From Cytidiella melzeri (taxonomy: Eukaryota > Basidiomycota > Agaricomycetes > Polyporales > Irpicaceae), in contig JABYQR010000153.1 of NCBI GenBank assembly GCA_022592445.1, positions 37,632 through 101,631 on the forward strand: a DNA stretch of 64,000 bases, written 5' to 3'. Each line of letters begins with the position of its first letter. Within the stretch, counting starts at the first letter, position 1. Positions 26,802 to 38,564 of the stretch are shown here, piece after piece. Position numbers and translations under genes: made by a program. Below the pieces are notes generated by a model, which made no database searches, was not told the origin of the DNA, and saw only the letters and a list, made by a program, of their open reading frames with translations.

Positions 26802-29583
26802 ATGGACATGGATGTTGACTATGATCTTCCAGGAGGCGAAAGCTTTGAGGACATAACCGACCTGTTTCAAAATGCGGCAAAGGGTGCGTGGTACAACCCA
26901 AAAGCTGTAGATAGCCTCTCACGTCACTCGCGCAGGTATGAGTTCAGATGAAGTCCTGTTCACGGACGGGTTTACGTTGATGGATGCTATGAGCGCATTT
27001 GAGGCAAGCACTCAATTTGTTGTGCAGTGGGCAAACTTAATAACGTTTTGCCAGATCGGTGAACCTCGAATGGATAGCGGCATGGCTTCACAGGAGAACA
27101 ACGCGCCAGGCTTTGACTCTACAGCCCTTCTCCTGCCGGAAGAGCTGTGCTGGATATCGGACAAGATGTTTGCATGCGAGGTGAACAGCTACAGTACTTG
27201 CTCGAGTCAAACAGCACAAACCTGTGTGTTTCTTCTATCCTAGATGCAATGGCACTCCGGCAACACACTTTCTCAGACTGTCTTTACACTGCTATACGTT
27301 CACGAGCTACAGGATCTGAATCCAGAACTTCTCCCTCCTGGCTGGCCTCCTCTCCGCGATTCGAGTCGTCCGATAGAGCTCCTCACCATAGTGCTCAGAG
27401 CATTGGTGTTCGGCCTCTTGAAGTGCTGTGACCTGGCTTGGAGAGAACTATCACAGCGTCGCGTTTACGATGTCAAGTGTCTACTCTTGCCGCTCCGGCA
27501 TCTTTGATGCTTATACGCAGCATTTTACCGGCAGATTGAAGACTGGCAAAGCGAGAAGAGCGAAGTTTCGTTATTGGAAAGCGTCCCGGTCAGCATTGTC
27601 CTTAGGCGACTGGAGGATGCCTGCCAATGGTTGCAGCATTCTAATCTGCCGGCAGACCAGAAAGACGCAATTATAGATAGAATCCTGCTGAGAAAGGTAC
27701 TTACTCGACATCTACCGCTACGCTCTCCTGCTCACCATCCCCAGCACCTGGTAGAACTATTCGACTTGAGCATTTCGGGAAGTTCAGAGCTCAGCCTACC
27801 GCTCGTCAGAGGTGCTCTCGAAATTCTGGCTCGTGTACAGAGCGTCCCTTCTGTTACGCCACAGGAGGGATCTCCTGCACTGGCCGCTTTTGATTCTCGA
27901 GTCTCGCGTCGACTACACACAGTTATCCCAATACGCGTCGTAGAAATGCCAGAGCAGAAAGCGGTCTGGGCTGCCATGGAGCGACTGCTATACGAATGGG
28001 CGAACCTTGATTACCTTCGTGACAACAACACATTATCTTCCTGGCAGGTCAGTCCGGATTGTGCATGTTTTTTTGCCGCCACCGTTCACCAGAAGCACAT
28101 AGATCATTGGATCACACTCGGTATGGATGCCGCGGAAAGAACACCCCTTTGCATACATGCGATCGCTCATACAGGTATTCCCCTACCACTTAGCAAACCC
28201 AATTCACATTCACTACAATTATCCACATCGTGGCTATAGGGAGTGTTTTATGACAAGCAGGTCGTAATGGACCAGTACCCAGCCGACTGGCTCGTGGAAC
28301 ACTTCTTCCTTGAGACGTTAGGCGTTTCTTACGACTCGATCTGCGATATATTGATCACAAGCTGGGCTGGAACCGATGCGCTCCAATTTCAGGACGTCGA
28401 GAAACACATCATTGAGGTGAGACTGTGCCCAAAGCTTGCGTGAGTATGATCTAGATTAATTTTACGAAACATAGATTACATCCGAAAATGTTAAGTCTTT
28501 CTGGTTCAACCCTCCTCGGCGCAGACGGTTTCTTATGAAGAGTATGGTTGAGCTGCAAGCCTTGCAAGATGCGTTCGTTTTACTCAACGCACAGGTCGTT
28601 GTTTCGGTGAGCCGCCATCTTCAGCAATCACATAGCGTGGACTGGATAGTGCTAACCTGTGTGTGTCAGAGCTCAAGAAGTGTTCACATCATGAACGCCT
28701 TGCCTGAAGCCGCAAATGTATCGAAGCTGACCGCTGCCCGCGAAATCATACTTTCAGGGTTTCAGCAGGACTTGTACCCCCCGTACGAGCGTCCATTAGC
28801 GTACTGGCTGGCTGTGCATATCATAGACCAACATTTGATTTCTCTGGAGAAGCTGTGTTCGCTTTCACTAGCTGGTTAGTGAATCTCATCTAATCCTCTG
28901 GGCTCCTGAAGCAACGAAACATTTGTAGAACCCGTGGTGCAGAGAGAATGGGAATACCAGATGACCTTTCTGAGCTCGATACAGATGATGTGCATCGCGC
29001 TCTGCTCGGTACACAAGGATCCCCGTAATGGCGCACCCATCATCACTGACAACGATCTGTTTCTAGATGACTGCCTCGGTACCGGCCCCGCCAAAATCTC
29101 GGATGTCTCTGAACTTCAGGCGTCGGTATAAGTGGCTCTTCACCTCACAAGATGGCGCTCAAAGCGAGATGTTGATTACGATACCACCTCTGTCGCAATA
29201 CCTTCGAGATCTCGAAAACCTGTCCGACGTAAGTGCTTTGCATGTCGTGAGGACATCCTGCGCTTCACTTTGCTAGGATTATAGGCAAATTGCGAGCGAG
29301 ATTACCTTTTGCTCGCGAAAGAAACCCTCACCCGCTTATCGACTATACCCGCACAGTCGCTCTGTGGAGAGGAGGAAGCAGATATGCGCCATGAGGTAAA
29401 TCGTTTCCCTGATGTGTTCCTTTGTTCCTCTGCTAATGTCATGTGTAGTTTGCTGGGACTCTGAACGACGTCAATGACAAGTTGCTCAGTTTCGTTGGTG
29501 ACGTTGAAAACAAGTCGCACTCGCTTCGATGGGACCCTGGGTATCATGCTTGGTTTCCTGAAGTTGTCGGCAATGTGACTTAG
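26802..29583 (+). CDS. NAA35: NatC N-terminal acetyltransferase auxiliary subunit (Mak10/NAA35)
   Basis: Thirteen exons (26802-26883, 26936-27003, 27055-27180, 27244-27471, 27535-28047, 28103-28174, 28240-28416, 28475-28606, 28670-28874, 28929-29008, 29067-29228, 29285-29395, 29449-29583) give 696 aa. Mak10 hallmarks: SFEDITDLFQNAAKGM, LMDAMSAFEIGEPRMDSGM, SGNTLSQTVFTLLYVH, LLKCCDLAWREL, PADWLVEHFFLETLGV and SLRWDPGYHAWFP. The subunit anchors NatC on the ribosome for acetylation of N-terminal Met-hydrophobic proteins. The second intron (27004-27054) starts GCAAGC and is best read as GC-AG; retained, it would insert 17 in-frame residues in the middle of the conserved AFE-IGEPRMDSG block. Confidence 0.92.
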
Positions 29584-29872
29584 AGTATATGTGTGTATCT
29601 CGCCAATACCGATCTTCGCCCTGTATTGAAGGGGATCCAAGCTGCCCACAATGTAATCTCCAGGAAGCTACCTTCCCTCACTTACTGTGCTTCTCTGTAA
29701 TCTCGTCACACTAGCTTACAAGTGGTTCACCCTTTCGCTGGGACATAGGTAGGTTTTGTGTGTTGTTTCGATACCGCTACAAACCATGCAGCATATTACA
29801 TCGACATAATGGGATAATACCGTCTAGTCTATCATGAAGGCAACAAGGAGTATACGGTTCTCGTCCACTCGC

Positions 29873-30559
29873 TCAACCACTGATCAAACCACCCAACGCA
29901 CTCAAACCAGACCCGCCAGAAGTGCCAGAGCCCCCCGACCCAAGACCAGCAATACCCGGTTCACTGCCTCCTCCAAGTCCAAGACCAGCGACGCCTAAGC
30001 CCGAGCCATGTCCAAGACCAGAAGATTGAGAGAACGCCTCGCGATGTCGATCGGTGTTGGAAACCCGCGTGGAATCGCCATGTTTCGAGTGGACATCGTC
30101 CTTCTGTTCATTGGTGATGAAGTCGGACGTTGCATGAGGAGGGACCGGCGCAGGCGGCGGTGGTTCAGAGAACTTGTTCGGTGGGGGTTGTTTGGCGGCG
30201 GTGTGCGTAGGAGTGTGGATCTCGCGCACTTGCAACGAGTCCAAGGATCGTTCGAGAATGTAACGAGGGAATGGTTCCACGCGCTTGCGAAGGATCTTTG
30301 GCTCTACAACCGGAGGGTGAGACGGAGATGTAGAGGCGCGGTGGTACTTTTGCTCTGAAGACATGCGCTCGAGGGCTGGATCCATCAAGATGATGGGTTC
30401 TCTCTTGGCCACTTGGTACTGGCGTCCCATCAGCGTTGTTGGTTCAGAGGGTATAACGACAGGTTGTGCGCCGGTTTGCGGGGCACCATCCATAGGACGA
30501 GCCTGAGCTAGCGTCGCGACGGAAAAAGCTGAGGCGAGGAGGACGAGACGACGGAGCAT
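29873..30559 (-). CDS. secreted Pro/Gly-rich protein with Kex2-type sites
   Basis: An intronless 228-aa ORF from ATG 30559. Residues 1-20 (MLRRLVLLASAFSVATLAQA) form a signal peptide. Dibasic KR sites near residues 53 (QVAKREP) and 91 (LRKRVEP) resemble Kex2 cleavage sites. The middle is Pro-rich (KQPPPNKFSEPPPPAPVPP). The last 55 residues are Gly/Ser-rich with GLG repeats (HGSGLGVAGLGLGGG, GIAGLGSGG). There are no cysteines in the mature part. The layout suggests a secreted, proteolytically processed, disordered protein; no family recognised and no function assigned. It is convergent with NAA35. Confidence 0.65.
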   Translation of the reverse strand: MLRRLVLLASAFSVATLAQARPMDGAPQTGAQPVVIPSEPTTLMGRQYQVAKREPIILMDPALERMSSEQKYHRASTSPSHPPVVEPKILRKRVEPFPRYILERSLDSLQVREIHTPTHTAAKQPPPNKFSEPPPPAPVPPHATSDFITNEQKDDVHSKHGDSTRVSNTDRHREAFSQSSGLGHGSGLGVAGLGLGGGSEPGIAGLGSGGSGTSGGSGLSALGGLISG

Positions 30560-30633
30560 TATGAAGATTATAGAAGTGGTATGGTATTAGTTGTCGTGAG
30601 TAAGGTAGGGACTAGCCAAAAAATACGATGTCG

Positions 30634-33212
30634 TTAGCGATGTTGGAACCAGTCCAAAGATGTGAGTTGACGGTCAAGTTGCAAGAGTCGATGGAACGAG
30701 GGAAACGGGTGAACGTCGAACTTGCCCAAACATCTCCAAACATAGGTGTAACGTTCAAGCTTAGCGTGACAGACTGTCACGCCTTCTGCTCCGCTGAAAT
30801 ATTGACTATTTTGCTGAGCAATGGACACCAGCGGAAAATGCACACACTCACTCTGGCCATATTTATCGTGGAACGACCGTTTGTTTTTCTTGTAGGATAT
30901 TTTCGAGAATGGCGTACGCTTTTTGAAGTGCCTCAGAGTAGACAGCTTGTCCAAACACCATTGCATAGCGATCTCGGCCTCCTCCTTCAACAGCGTAGCG
31001 TCCTCTCGATCGGGAAAAGAGACGGGGAGGCGGTAGCTTAACCAAATATACGAGACCAGCGTCCCATGGCTAGACTCGAGCTTTTGCATCAACCCATGGA
31101 CTTGCGCCGTGTCGTCCTTCTGCATGCGTTCCCTGACTGTCTTGTGGACTTCAAGTATACCAGCCTCTTCCGCGAATTCGCGTACTTTTACAATGCGGTC
31201 AGACGCAAATTTCCGCATCAAGCATCGCGCAGCCTCCACCGAGGTAGGGTCCCTCCAACGAATGGGTGCAAGTCGGAATCGGGTACGGTCCGCGATGGAT
31301 AGGTAGCCGCAAACCGAATCGATATGCTGAAACGTTTCTTCGAAATCGCGGGATGAGTCCAATTCGATCTTGGGGTGCTGTTTACCGATATAATGAAATG
31401 CCTCATAGGTGGCGGACGCAGGAATTCCAACTGGCAACGCTGAGATAAGTTGAGTGAACTGGTCGAGCCGAGGGGAAAACTTCGCTTTTCTCAACGGTAT
31501 AATTGGAGTGGCGAGCGCTTCGCGAACAATCGGTAGAGCTTTCGAATGAAGTGTGGTCACAATGCCGCCAGGCGAGTTACTGCCGTGGAGACCAAAGCGA
31601 CCAGCCCGACCAGCGATTTGTTTTATCTGTGGAGCACTCAGAGTTACTTCCTTGGTGCCATCCCATTTTGCCGTACGACAGAACACCATGCGCTTGATTT
31701 TGCTAAAATATGAGTGAGCGCGGCAGTGTGAACGTTCTGAGAAAGCTCCTACAGATTCAAGCCCATACCAATGGCGTCGCTGGCAACTAGCACATCATAC
31801 CCGCTGTCTGGGTCGTTGAATAGTGCTGCCTGCTGGCTCCGTACCTCCGGAGGGAGTTTGCCATACGCCACGGCACAGCGTAGTCCAGTCTCCTGCTCAA
31901 CCCTGTCGCGAATCTGGTAAATACTAGATCTGTCGAATGCAACAACACAATCGCCCTTTTCAACTTTGGAGTAATCGCCTCGGAGCGACTCTTTAGCGAC
32001 CGTCAAAGGGGATAGTCGCGAATACCTGTGCACCTCGAATTCGTCGCCCGTATCCTGTAAGAGTCTTTCGATTAGAGGCACGGCTGACTCTTCCCCACAT
32101 AGGTGAAGTTCGCGAGCGTTGGTCCCAAACAGCGCAGCAGTCCAGGAAGCTCCCCGGTCAGGATCCGTAATTAGCTGTATTTCGTCAATGACCGCGACAT
32201 CGCTGTAGTTACTTGAGGACATCTCTACCGTGCAACTCCTCAGCGGAGCGGAATCATCCACTATACGCTGATCGTCGCCTGTTACGAGATTGCACGCTCT
32301 CGCGAATTTGGGGTTCCCATGTTTTCGTACAACAGGTTTTTCCCCAGGAACAGAAGCGTCCGTGATCGTGTCCGGGTCCTCTTCTTCCGCCTCAACATCC
32401 TCCTCACATCCGAGAGGGACGATCTGCCCTTTGTTGAGACGCTCCCAGATTTCAAACGCCAGGAGTCGTAAAGGCCCGCAATAGGTACCAACCTTGGCAG
32501 CGGCGAGGGCGCGTAGCGCGTTATGTGTCTTGCCGCTGTTTGTTGGCCCAACGTGCATGATGACTTTGCGACGCGGGGAAGCACGGGTCAAGTCAAAAAT
32601 CTGGGCCGGATCAGACATATCCGCGGCTTTGTATAGGCTCGTAATCTTCATTAAGGTACTGGGGTCGACTTGAGGCTCTAGAATGGCTTGCCCAATGGGC
32701 TTTGCAGCCCACTCGAAGAACAAGCGAGTAAGCTGTACATCCAAGGATACGCCCGAGTCAGGATCTGACAGGTCCGCGATGATGGTATCTCGCTGTTCTT
32801 GAGTGTACTTCAGCTCGGAGAGGAGGTCCTGTTGGTTGACATAAGTGGCGAAGGCGGACAGCGCAAGATGCACATCGACGCTCGGAATACCGTACGTGAT
32901 AAGCCTCGCTCGAACATTCTCCTGCTGTGTCCAATCGCGAACGTTTTTGGCAAGATATTCTTGGAGAGGAATGCGGTGCAGCTGCGGTGGCCTCACCACC
33001 TCGAAAGGCTGCTCTGGCTCTCTCCGCCTTCTGTCCACGGGTGGATTTTTCCTGAAGCCACTCGTTCTACGTCGCGGCGAGTCAAATTCGAGATCAGGAA
33101 TCGGGTTGAGAGGTTGCTTGAACGCAACCTTGCTTTTGAAAGCTTTATGAACGCTAGCGGGGGAAGATAGGCGGACACATGATGAGTGGCGAAAAAGGAG
33201 GGACCTATGCAT
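30634..33212 (-). CDS. SUV3: mitochondrial ATP-dependent RNA helicase SUV3
   Basis: Two exons (33212-31753 and 31702-30634) give 842 aa. The N-terminus MHRSLLFRHSSCVRLS is a likely mitochondrial presequence. Helicase motifs: I, VGPTNSGKTHNALRAL near residue 223; II, VIDEIQLITDPDRG near 345 (DEIQ box typical of SUV3); V, ASDAIGMGLNL at the exon junction; VI, QIAGRAGRFG. The helicase supports mitochondrial RNA turnover with a 3' exonuclease. The last 60 residues, after KKNKRSFHDKYGQ, do not look conserved, so another intron or different 3' end near 30800 is possible. Start is divergent from mS33. Confidence 0.93.
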
Positions 33213-33462
33213 CCAAACGAAAGTCGAAATGCTTCCTGCGCGGTATCAAAACAACGTACAAGACGACTTTGTAGTATTCGAACCTTGGGGAGATGAGAGA
33301 CCAAGGTAGACACTAGCAAGCAGTGACGGTCTAATAAGTTCTGTGGCAAAAGTACGATAGCAGAACCTTACGATACTACGTTAGACGCTCATAGTCACGT
33401 GGTTGGCGAGCGATACTAACGCCGTGTCTACTGACCAGCTCTTGAGCTCATCCCTGTTGACC
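33213..33462. promoter_or_regulatory. divergent promoter SUV3/mS33
   Basis: 250 bp between start codons of two mitochondrial genes on opposite strands. Co-regulation is suggested by geometry only. Confidence 0.45.
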
Positions 33463-33837
33463 ATGGCGAGCATAACACCTTCTCGCATCGCTGCACTGAC
33501 CCGCCTACGATGCTCCATATTCCAAACGTCGTATAATCCCACCTCTATTCGCACTGGGGCCAAATACCTGCGCTCTCGGCTCGTTGGCCCTTCCATGGTC
33601 AACTACTACCCAGAGACCCTCACAGTAGCACAACTACGAGCTTCGACCGATTATAAGTGGGATCTTCTTGACAAAGCAGAGGTTCAGAGGCTTGAGGATA
33701 TAGAGTTTAAGAAGGCGAGAGGGAAAGGCACGCCGAAGAAGGCTAAAAGCAAAGGTGCGTGGTCCTCCATACTACAAAATTGTGCAATGGCTCAAAGCCC
33801 AATAGCCGACAGCAGGAGAACGAGCAGGAGACGATAG
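33463..33837 (+). CDS. RSM27: mitochondrial small ribosomal subunit protein mS33
   Basis: Two exons, 33463-33754 and 33806-33837, give 107 aa starting MASITPSRIAALTRLRCSIF. The block NPTSIRTGAKYLRSRLVGPS followed by MVNYYP and a basic C-terminus is typical of the mS33/Rsm27 family. The 51-nt intron keeps the frame open if retained. The start at 33463 is preferred over one 60 nt upstream because homologues begin M-A-x-x-x-P-S-R. Confidence 0.85.
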   Translation: MASITPSRIAALTRLRCSIFQTSYNPTSIRTGAKYLRSRLVGPSMVNYYPETLTVAQLRASTDYKWDLLDKAEVQRLEDIEFKKARGKGTPKKAKSKGAWSSILQNCAMAQSPIADSRRTSRRR

Positions 33838-34424
33838 ATATCGTCTCCACATACTACTCCTTCATGTCTCACCTTGCTACCACTGGAACTCCGCGTCAAA
33901 TCTACCAGAAATTCGGCGGTGTGCGTGTGTCTCTGTGTGTAAAGGCTGCTGTTTTTCAATGAACAACCCTCATCCCGATTTCACGGAGCGCGCGATTCGT
34001 ATTCAGGACAATGACTCTTTTACTCAAGATCCACTGAGCTTGATTGTACACAGCAACTGACCTTTACAGGCCCAAGAGCAGGTTTTTGTGGCCCACACAT
34101 ACGCGCGAGTACCTTTTACATACCTTGACCCTCACTTCAAGCTTAGGGCCCCATCTTGTACGTCGCAAAACTGCCGCGTTGTGATCATTCTTAGCTTACG
34201 CCACGTACAGGCTTCCGCCTGAACATCACAAAGCGGACAACGGAAACAATAGCTGACCTCTTGAGGCGCTAGGACCATTTGTGGCGTTTGCTTTCAACCT
34301 TGCTCAGCTCTTAGCAAAAAAAAACTCGCCACTGCCACGGAAGTGTCTTGCGAGCGTATAAAGGTGGACCTTGCTCCGTCCAGGGTACCCTACAAAACTA
34401 CAATCCCCCGCAACGCACATCAGC
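33838..34424. promoter_or_regulatory. intergenic, promoter of the WPGY gene
   Basis: TATAAA at 34357-34362 lies 63 bp before the ATG at 34425. A short ORF at about 33864-33962 is unsupported. Nothing else recognised. Confidence 0.4.
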
Positions 34425-35314
34425 ATGCAGCACCCCGCCACACAGCCAAATTCCGCGACTTCGCAAAGAGTTCTGCGGTCATCCGCGCATGCTCAGCAAG
34501 TACAGCCACAGGTTGATCCCAGCTGTTCGTGACGTATATCACAACTAATATTGTCGTGCTATAGATGCAGTTGGTCGGAACTAGAAGGGGACCGAACGGG
34601 ATGATGATAGGTGTATTCCAAGAGGTACCAATGCCAATGCCTTTGCCACCACACGACGGATTCATTCAGGTTCCGCAAACTCCAGCAACAAAGTGAGCAT
34701 ATCGTCCCCCTTCGAGCGTACAAGGTGCTGATGAGAAAAACAAACAGGTATAATCCACATAAGCCGCCGTATAAAGAGCGGTTTCATATATCTCTCCACG
34801 AGTACAAGAAGACGGAAACGATTATTCACTTTGCTAGGATACCTTATGAGGGAGTTTCCGTCATCGACATAACGCGCGGAGGACCAAAGGTTTTTCAAGG
34901 ACATCAGCTTGCCTTTGACAAACCCACCTTAATGGATTTCGTGCTTCACGTGAGTTTGTTGGCTTCTTGGTTGTTCTCGGGTCTCATTATCACCTGCAGT
35001 GGCCTGGTTATGACCCTCTATACCTCCACACCTCGATGAGTCAGGGTGTTTACCGGATACAACTGGCAGAATACCTGTGCGAAGCTATAGTCGCCTGGTT
35101 GAAGAAGCTGAAGGTGGGTCTGCACACCTTTACATGTTTCTTTCAGTGACTTTAATATTACACATAGGAGGACGGCGTATCGCCATCTCCGGGCTTTGAG
35201 AAATGGGACGTCAGAAAAGATATTTACGACATATCTAATCTGTGGCTTTGGGCTATCCGGAAGCTCAAAGGCAAAGACCAGGCCTGGATTATTGATCTCT
35301 TCGTCGAGCCGTGA
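34425..35314 (+). CDS. agaric-type protein with WPGY motif, function unknown
   Basis: Five exons (34425-34511, 34565-34692, 34748-34949, 35000-35113, 35168-35314) give 225 aa. Residues 1-70 are Gln/Pro-rich and low complexity (PMPMPLPPHDG). The folded part follows: YNPHKPPYKERFHISLHE, DFVLHWPGYDPLYLH, a helix around YRIQLAEYLCEAIVAWLKKL and ending with WLWAIRKLKGKDQAWIIDLF. I recall many mushroom proteins with a HWPGY-helix module of this kind, none with known function. No signal peptide or membrane segment. All introns GT-AG. Confidence 0.75.
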
Positions 35315-35815
35315 GCGGTCTATGCTTTGAACAGCTCTCATCCAAAAAAAAATATGGTTTATCTTATGTCCTTCGAATACTGCCTTGTATGTTATTCAGA
35401 ATGTTCATATCTGTCCGACAGTCCCACGTAATGCATTCGACTCGAGTTTATGTGTGGCTGAGGGAGATAGGTGTGAATTGTCGTGACCAAGGTGAGTCCC
35501 CTGAGTGTTTATTTCTGATATTTCTGACTCGCAGATAGAATTTACCATACGAGAGCGTGGCATCTTGGCGCTTACCAGTTCCCCGTTTACGCGACGGCTG
35601 TATGAAGATCACTCTGTACGGGTTTCTGCTTGACCATCATGTACACCGCGTACCTACAGCCCACGCTTGTCTGACAGAACACTCAACACGAGACGCAAGC
35701 TGCAACTGTTTGCAAAGATTGCAGCAAGGACCATCGCGCAAGATAGCACAGCCGCTTCTAGTACGGACACTGGTAGAAAAGTAGAGACAGGACGACGTCT
35801 GGACGTGCCACAGCT
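35315..35815. other. intergenic, no supported gene
   Basis: Short plus-strand frames (35311-35538, 35557-35784) lack domains or good start contexts. Likely 3' flank of the WPGY gene and promoter of the next gene. Confidence 0.45.
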
Positions 35816-37516
35816 ATGAGTTCGGTAACAGCGACAATGCCTAGGTCTTCTCCGATACTAGAACTCTTACAATCTCAAGACAATGTACGTTGCTCCGTCC
35901 CTGCAATATCACTGCCTCAAGTACATGGTTGATGCTGGCGCCACAGGGCTCTCTCGAAACCCGCCTCGACAAGTTGCGTATAGCAGAAGCACTGACCGCT
36001 CGTGACCATGCTGTACACCAAATGGAGGCTCTCTGTGCGTCCAATCGTTCCAAGGACACGGTTATAGGCAAGCTGCAACGCGAGAAAGCCGAACTGGAAG
36101 TGAAACTTGCTGGTATCTCAGCTAAGCCTTTGCCTGGAATCCTCAACATTGATCTCGGAACAGACAAACAAGAAGCCGAAAATCAATCTCGGAAGCTGGA
36201 GAAAGAAAACGCGGTCTTGAAGTCTAAAGTCGACCTGCTTTTGCAACAACATGAGAGCTTCAAGTCTCCTCGAATTGAACATACGCTCATGGTGAGTCTT
36301 CGCCATATCTCATTTCTCTCAGGCCTCATTGCCGCTGTCTAGTCACCGTTGCTTGACGAAGATTTCAAAAGTCCGCCTATTGACGTCCACAGCCCGCACT
36401 TCTCCAATCCGCCGGAATTCGTAAGTGATTGCAGGGGTGCTGACATACGCTGTTAGCTTATAGGATGCATACAGGCGGTATTGCAGGAGGCAGAAGCTGT
36501 TACACAAGCGCGTTACGCTGTTTTGGCCAACCTTCCAATTCCACCTGAATTGCCGATTGACATGCTAGTCCCGATTGTTATTCCTCCTCCGTTCACATTG
36601 CAGGACTTCTTGAGTACTGCCAGTGGTGTAAGTGAATATAATACCTTGGATCATCCCGTGTTGCTGATAATATGTTAGCACCTCAAAATCCAGTGAGTTG
36701 TCAGGTAGGATGTTGATATAACAAAATCGCTTACCGGACCAGACTGGCAAACTACCGGATATTCCAAGAGAATACGACATTTTGGTGTCCTGACCGCGAA
36801 GAACATGGGTACTACGTGACACCTGTCTACAAATGCAATACGAATCCTCGCGCAGCAACAGCCCATCGATGGACTACGCTCGACCTCGCGTCTGACATCG
36901 ACCGATCGACTGGTGTGTTTCTCATCGTGACACTCATCATGCCCTTTCTTACACAGGTGTTTTCAGAATGCTTTTACACGAAAGACGGTAAATGGTACTA
37001 TGCCGGAGTTTACAAGACTTTCAGGCTGCGCAACATCACCCCACAAGAGTGGTTACAACTGCCGGCTACAGTAAGTAGTGTCACAACACGCAGCTAGCAA
37101 TCCTGAACGATAGTCCGTGGTAGACGACGCAAGCGTTAGTCAAGGAAACGCTGAGTCTCAGGAAGAACACCTCGCCTCAGAATATCTACGAAACAAATCA
37201 ACAATACTTGGCCGGAGCTCTGAAGGCTGCCTGTATTGGCTTGCAATGCATCGGATTCAACGAAGACCTCTACAACGGCTTGCTTGCTCTGGCTCACGGA
37301 TGTAGCAAGACAGGCAGATGGAGAATTCCCGCTGCTGGACTGGGGACTGGACCTCCGACGTGGAGTACTGCTACTAGCCCCAGCCTTGGTTTCGAAGTGG
37401 TGAAGCCGACAACGCTCGTTTCTGGACTTGGACTTGGATCTGGACTGAAGGAGCTTGATGGCGCAGGCGCGGAGAAGATGCTGTCTCCCCAACTTGGACG
37501 TGAAATGCCGTGCTGA
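35816..37516 (+). CDS. DUF6697-type protein with coiled coil
   Basis: Eight exons (35816-35884, 35947-36291, 36343-36420, 36475-36627, 36679-36692, 36743-36912, 36967-37070, 37124-37516) give 441 aa. Residues 25-140 form a coiled coil (TRLDKLRIAEAL, REKAELEVKLAG, LEKENAVLKSKVDLLLQQ). The C-terminal domain carries FWCPDREEHGYYVTPVYKC, TNPRAATAHRWT, ECFYTKDGKWYYAGVYKTF, QEWLQLP and ALKAACIGLQCIGFN, which I recall from Agaricomycete DUF6697 proteins. Function is unknown. Exon 5 is only 14 nt; without it the frame is lost. The tail is Gly/Ser-rich. Confidence 0.8.
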
Positions 37517-37734
37517 ATCGCTATGCCGTGAACCCCTGCCATGGTTTCTTGATTTTCTCTCTTCTTTTTCGCACTGTATCATCGTGGAATGTTTGTTGGA
37601 ACGGTTGAAGTTACGTGTCTGGAGTCACAATACCTAACTGTTTCTGTAGTCTAATATTCGCTGTTCGACCTCCACTGTAGTCTTGAGAAGACCTGGAATG
37701 AAATCAAAACAACATTGTCTACCGAAAACATAGT

Positions 37735-38564
37735 TCATGAGGAGGATTCAGTAGCAGAGGTGTCGCTTGTAACATTTGGAGGGGGAGGCAGTTGCAAAGG
37801 CGGGGGACGGCCGGAGATTCTCGGCAGCGACAACGGTGTCCCCTCGAACTCAGCCCAACCTCCTCTCAGCCCAATCTCGACTATCCGTTCCAGAATCCGT
37901 GTCAATTCGTCATTTCTAGCAGAGTTTCAGTACGATAGCACATATAAGTCCTGAGTACCAAAACACGCGCACCTATCCCGTTCACCTAGCCAACGTTCTT
38001 CAGAGGCCGTCGCCATTGCGTCCATTCTTTGCGTGAGGCTCTCCACCTGTGCTTGCAGCTCGTCCAGCTTGTCATCGACGCCCTCTCGTCGTTTTGACTG
38101 ACTCCTTGATGAACGCCATGTTTCTCCTATGATTAGCAGCGCGGCAACACCGAACAGGAAGCCTTCGGCTAGAGTGTTCGCCCCGTTCTCTATAGCTCTA
38201 CGCTCGATGAGGAAGGTTGCAGGGCGCATGAGTAAGACAGAGTACTCACCTGGTTTCAGACAGCGGTCGAATAGCTTTCGGGGCTTCTCCCAGTAGACTG
38301 ACCCTTAGCTGGACTTCTGTCCGGTGCATCCGTTGTGCAAGACCAACGCAAAGGTTACGGAACGTTTCATGCCTTGCGGGCGTGTCAGAATGGCACGCGC
38401 AGTACTGGAAAGAGGCCCGAGCTCACTGTTTGACTTGTGTCTTTATTTGATTGCTGATTGGTTTAGCTAGTGTCTTGCTGAGCCTGAGATGCAATGTACT
38501 GTAGGTGCGGCCAGAGACGAGTACTCACTCGGATGACAAGAGTAGCTATCTTAGCAGATGCCAT
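37735..38564 (-). CDS. OPA3: OPA3-like mitochondrial protein
   Basis: Five exons (38564-38529, 38473-38427, 38372-38250, 38197-37973, 37915-37735) give 203 aa. Start MASAKIATLVIRTLAKPISN; then FRNLCVGLAQRMHRTEVQL, the conserved RAIENGANTLAEGFLFGVA hydrophobic block, a coiled coil (DDKLDELQAQVESLTQRM) and RILERIVEIGLRGGWAEFE before a Pro-rich tail. OPA3 proteins sit at mitochondrial membranes and affect mitochondrial shape and lipid metabolism. The last exon was added because the fourth otherwise reads into unconserved sequence while the spliced frame restores a family-like C-terminus. Confidence 0.9.

Noticed and set aside
33864..33962. Short ORF MSHLATTGTPRQIYQKFGG after mS33
   Set aside because: Too short and without family or splice evidence; probably 3' untranslated sequence.
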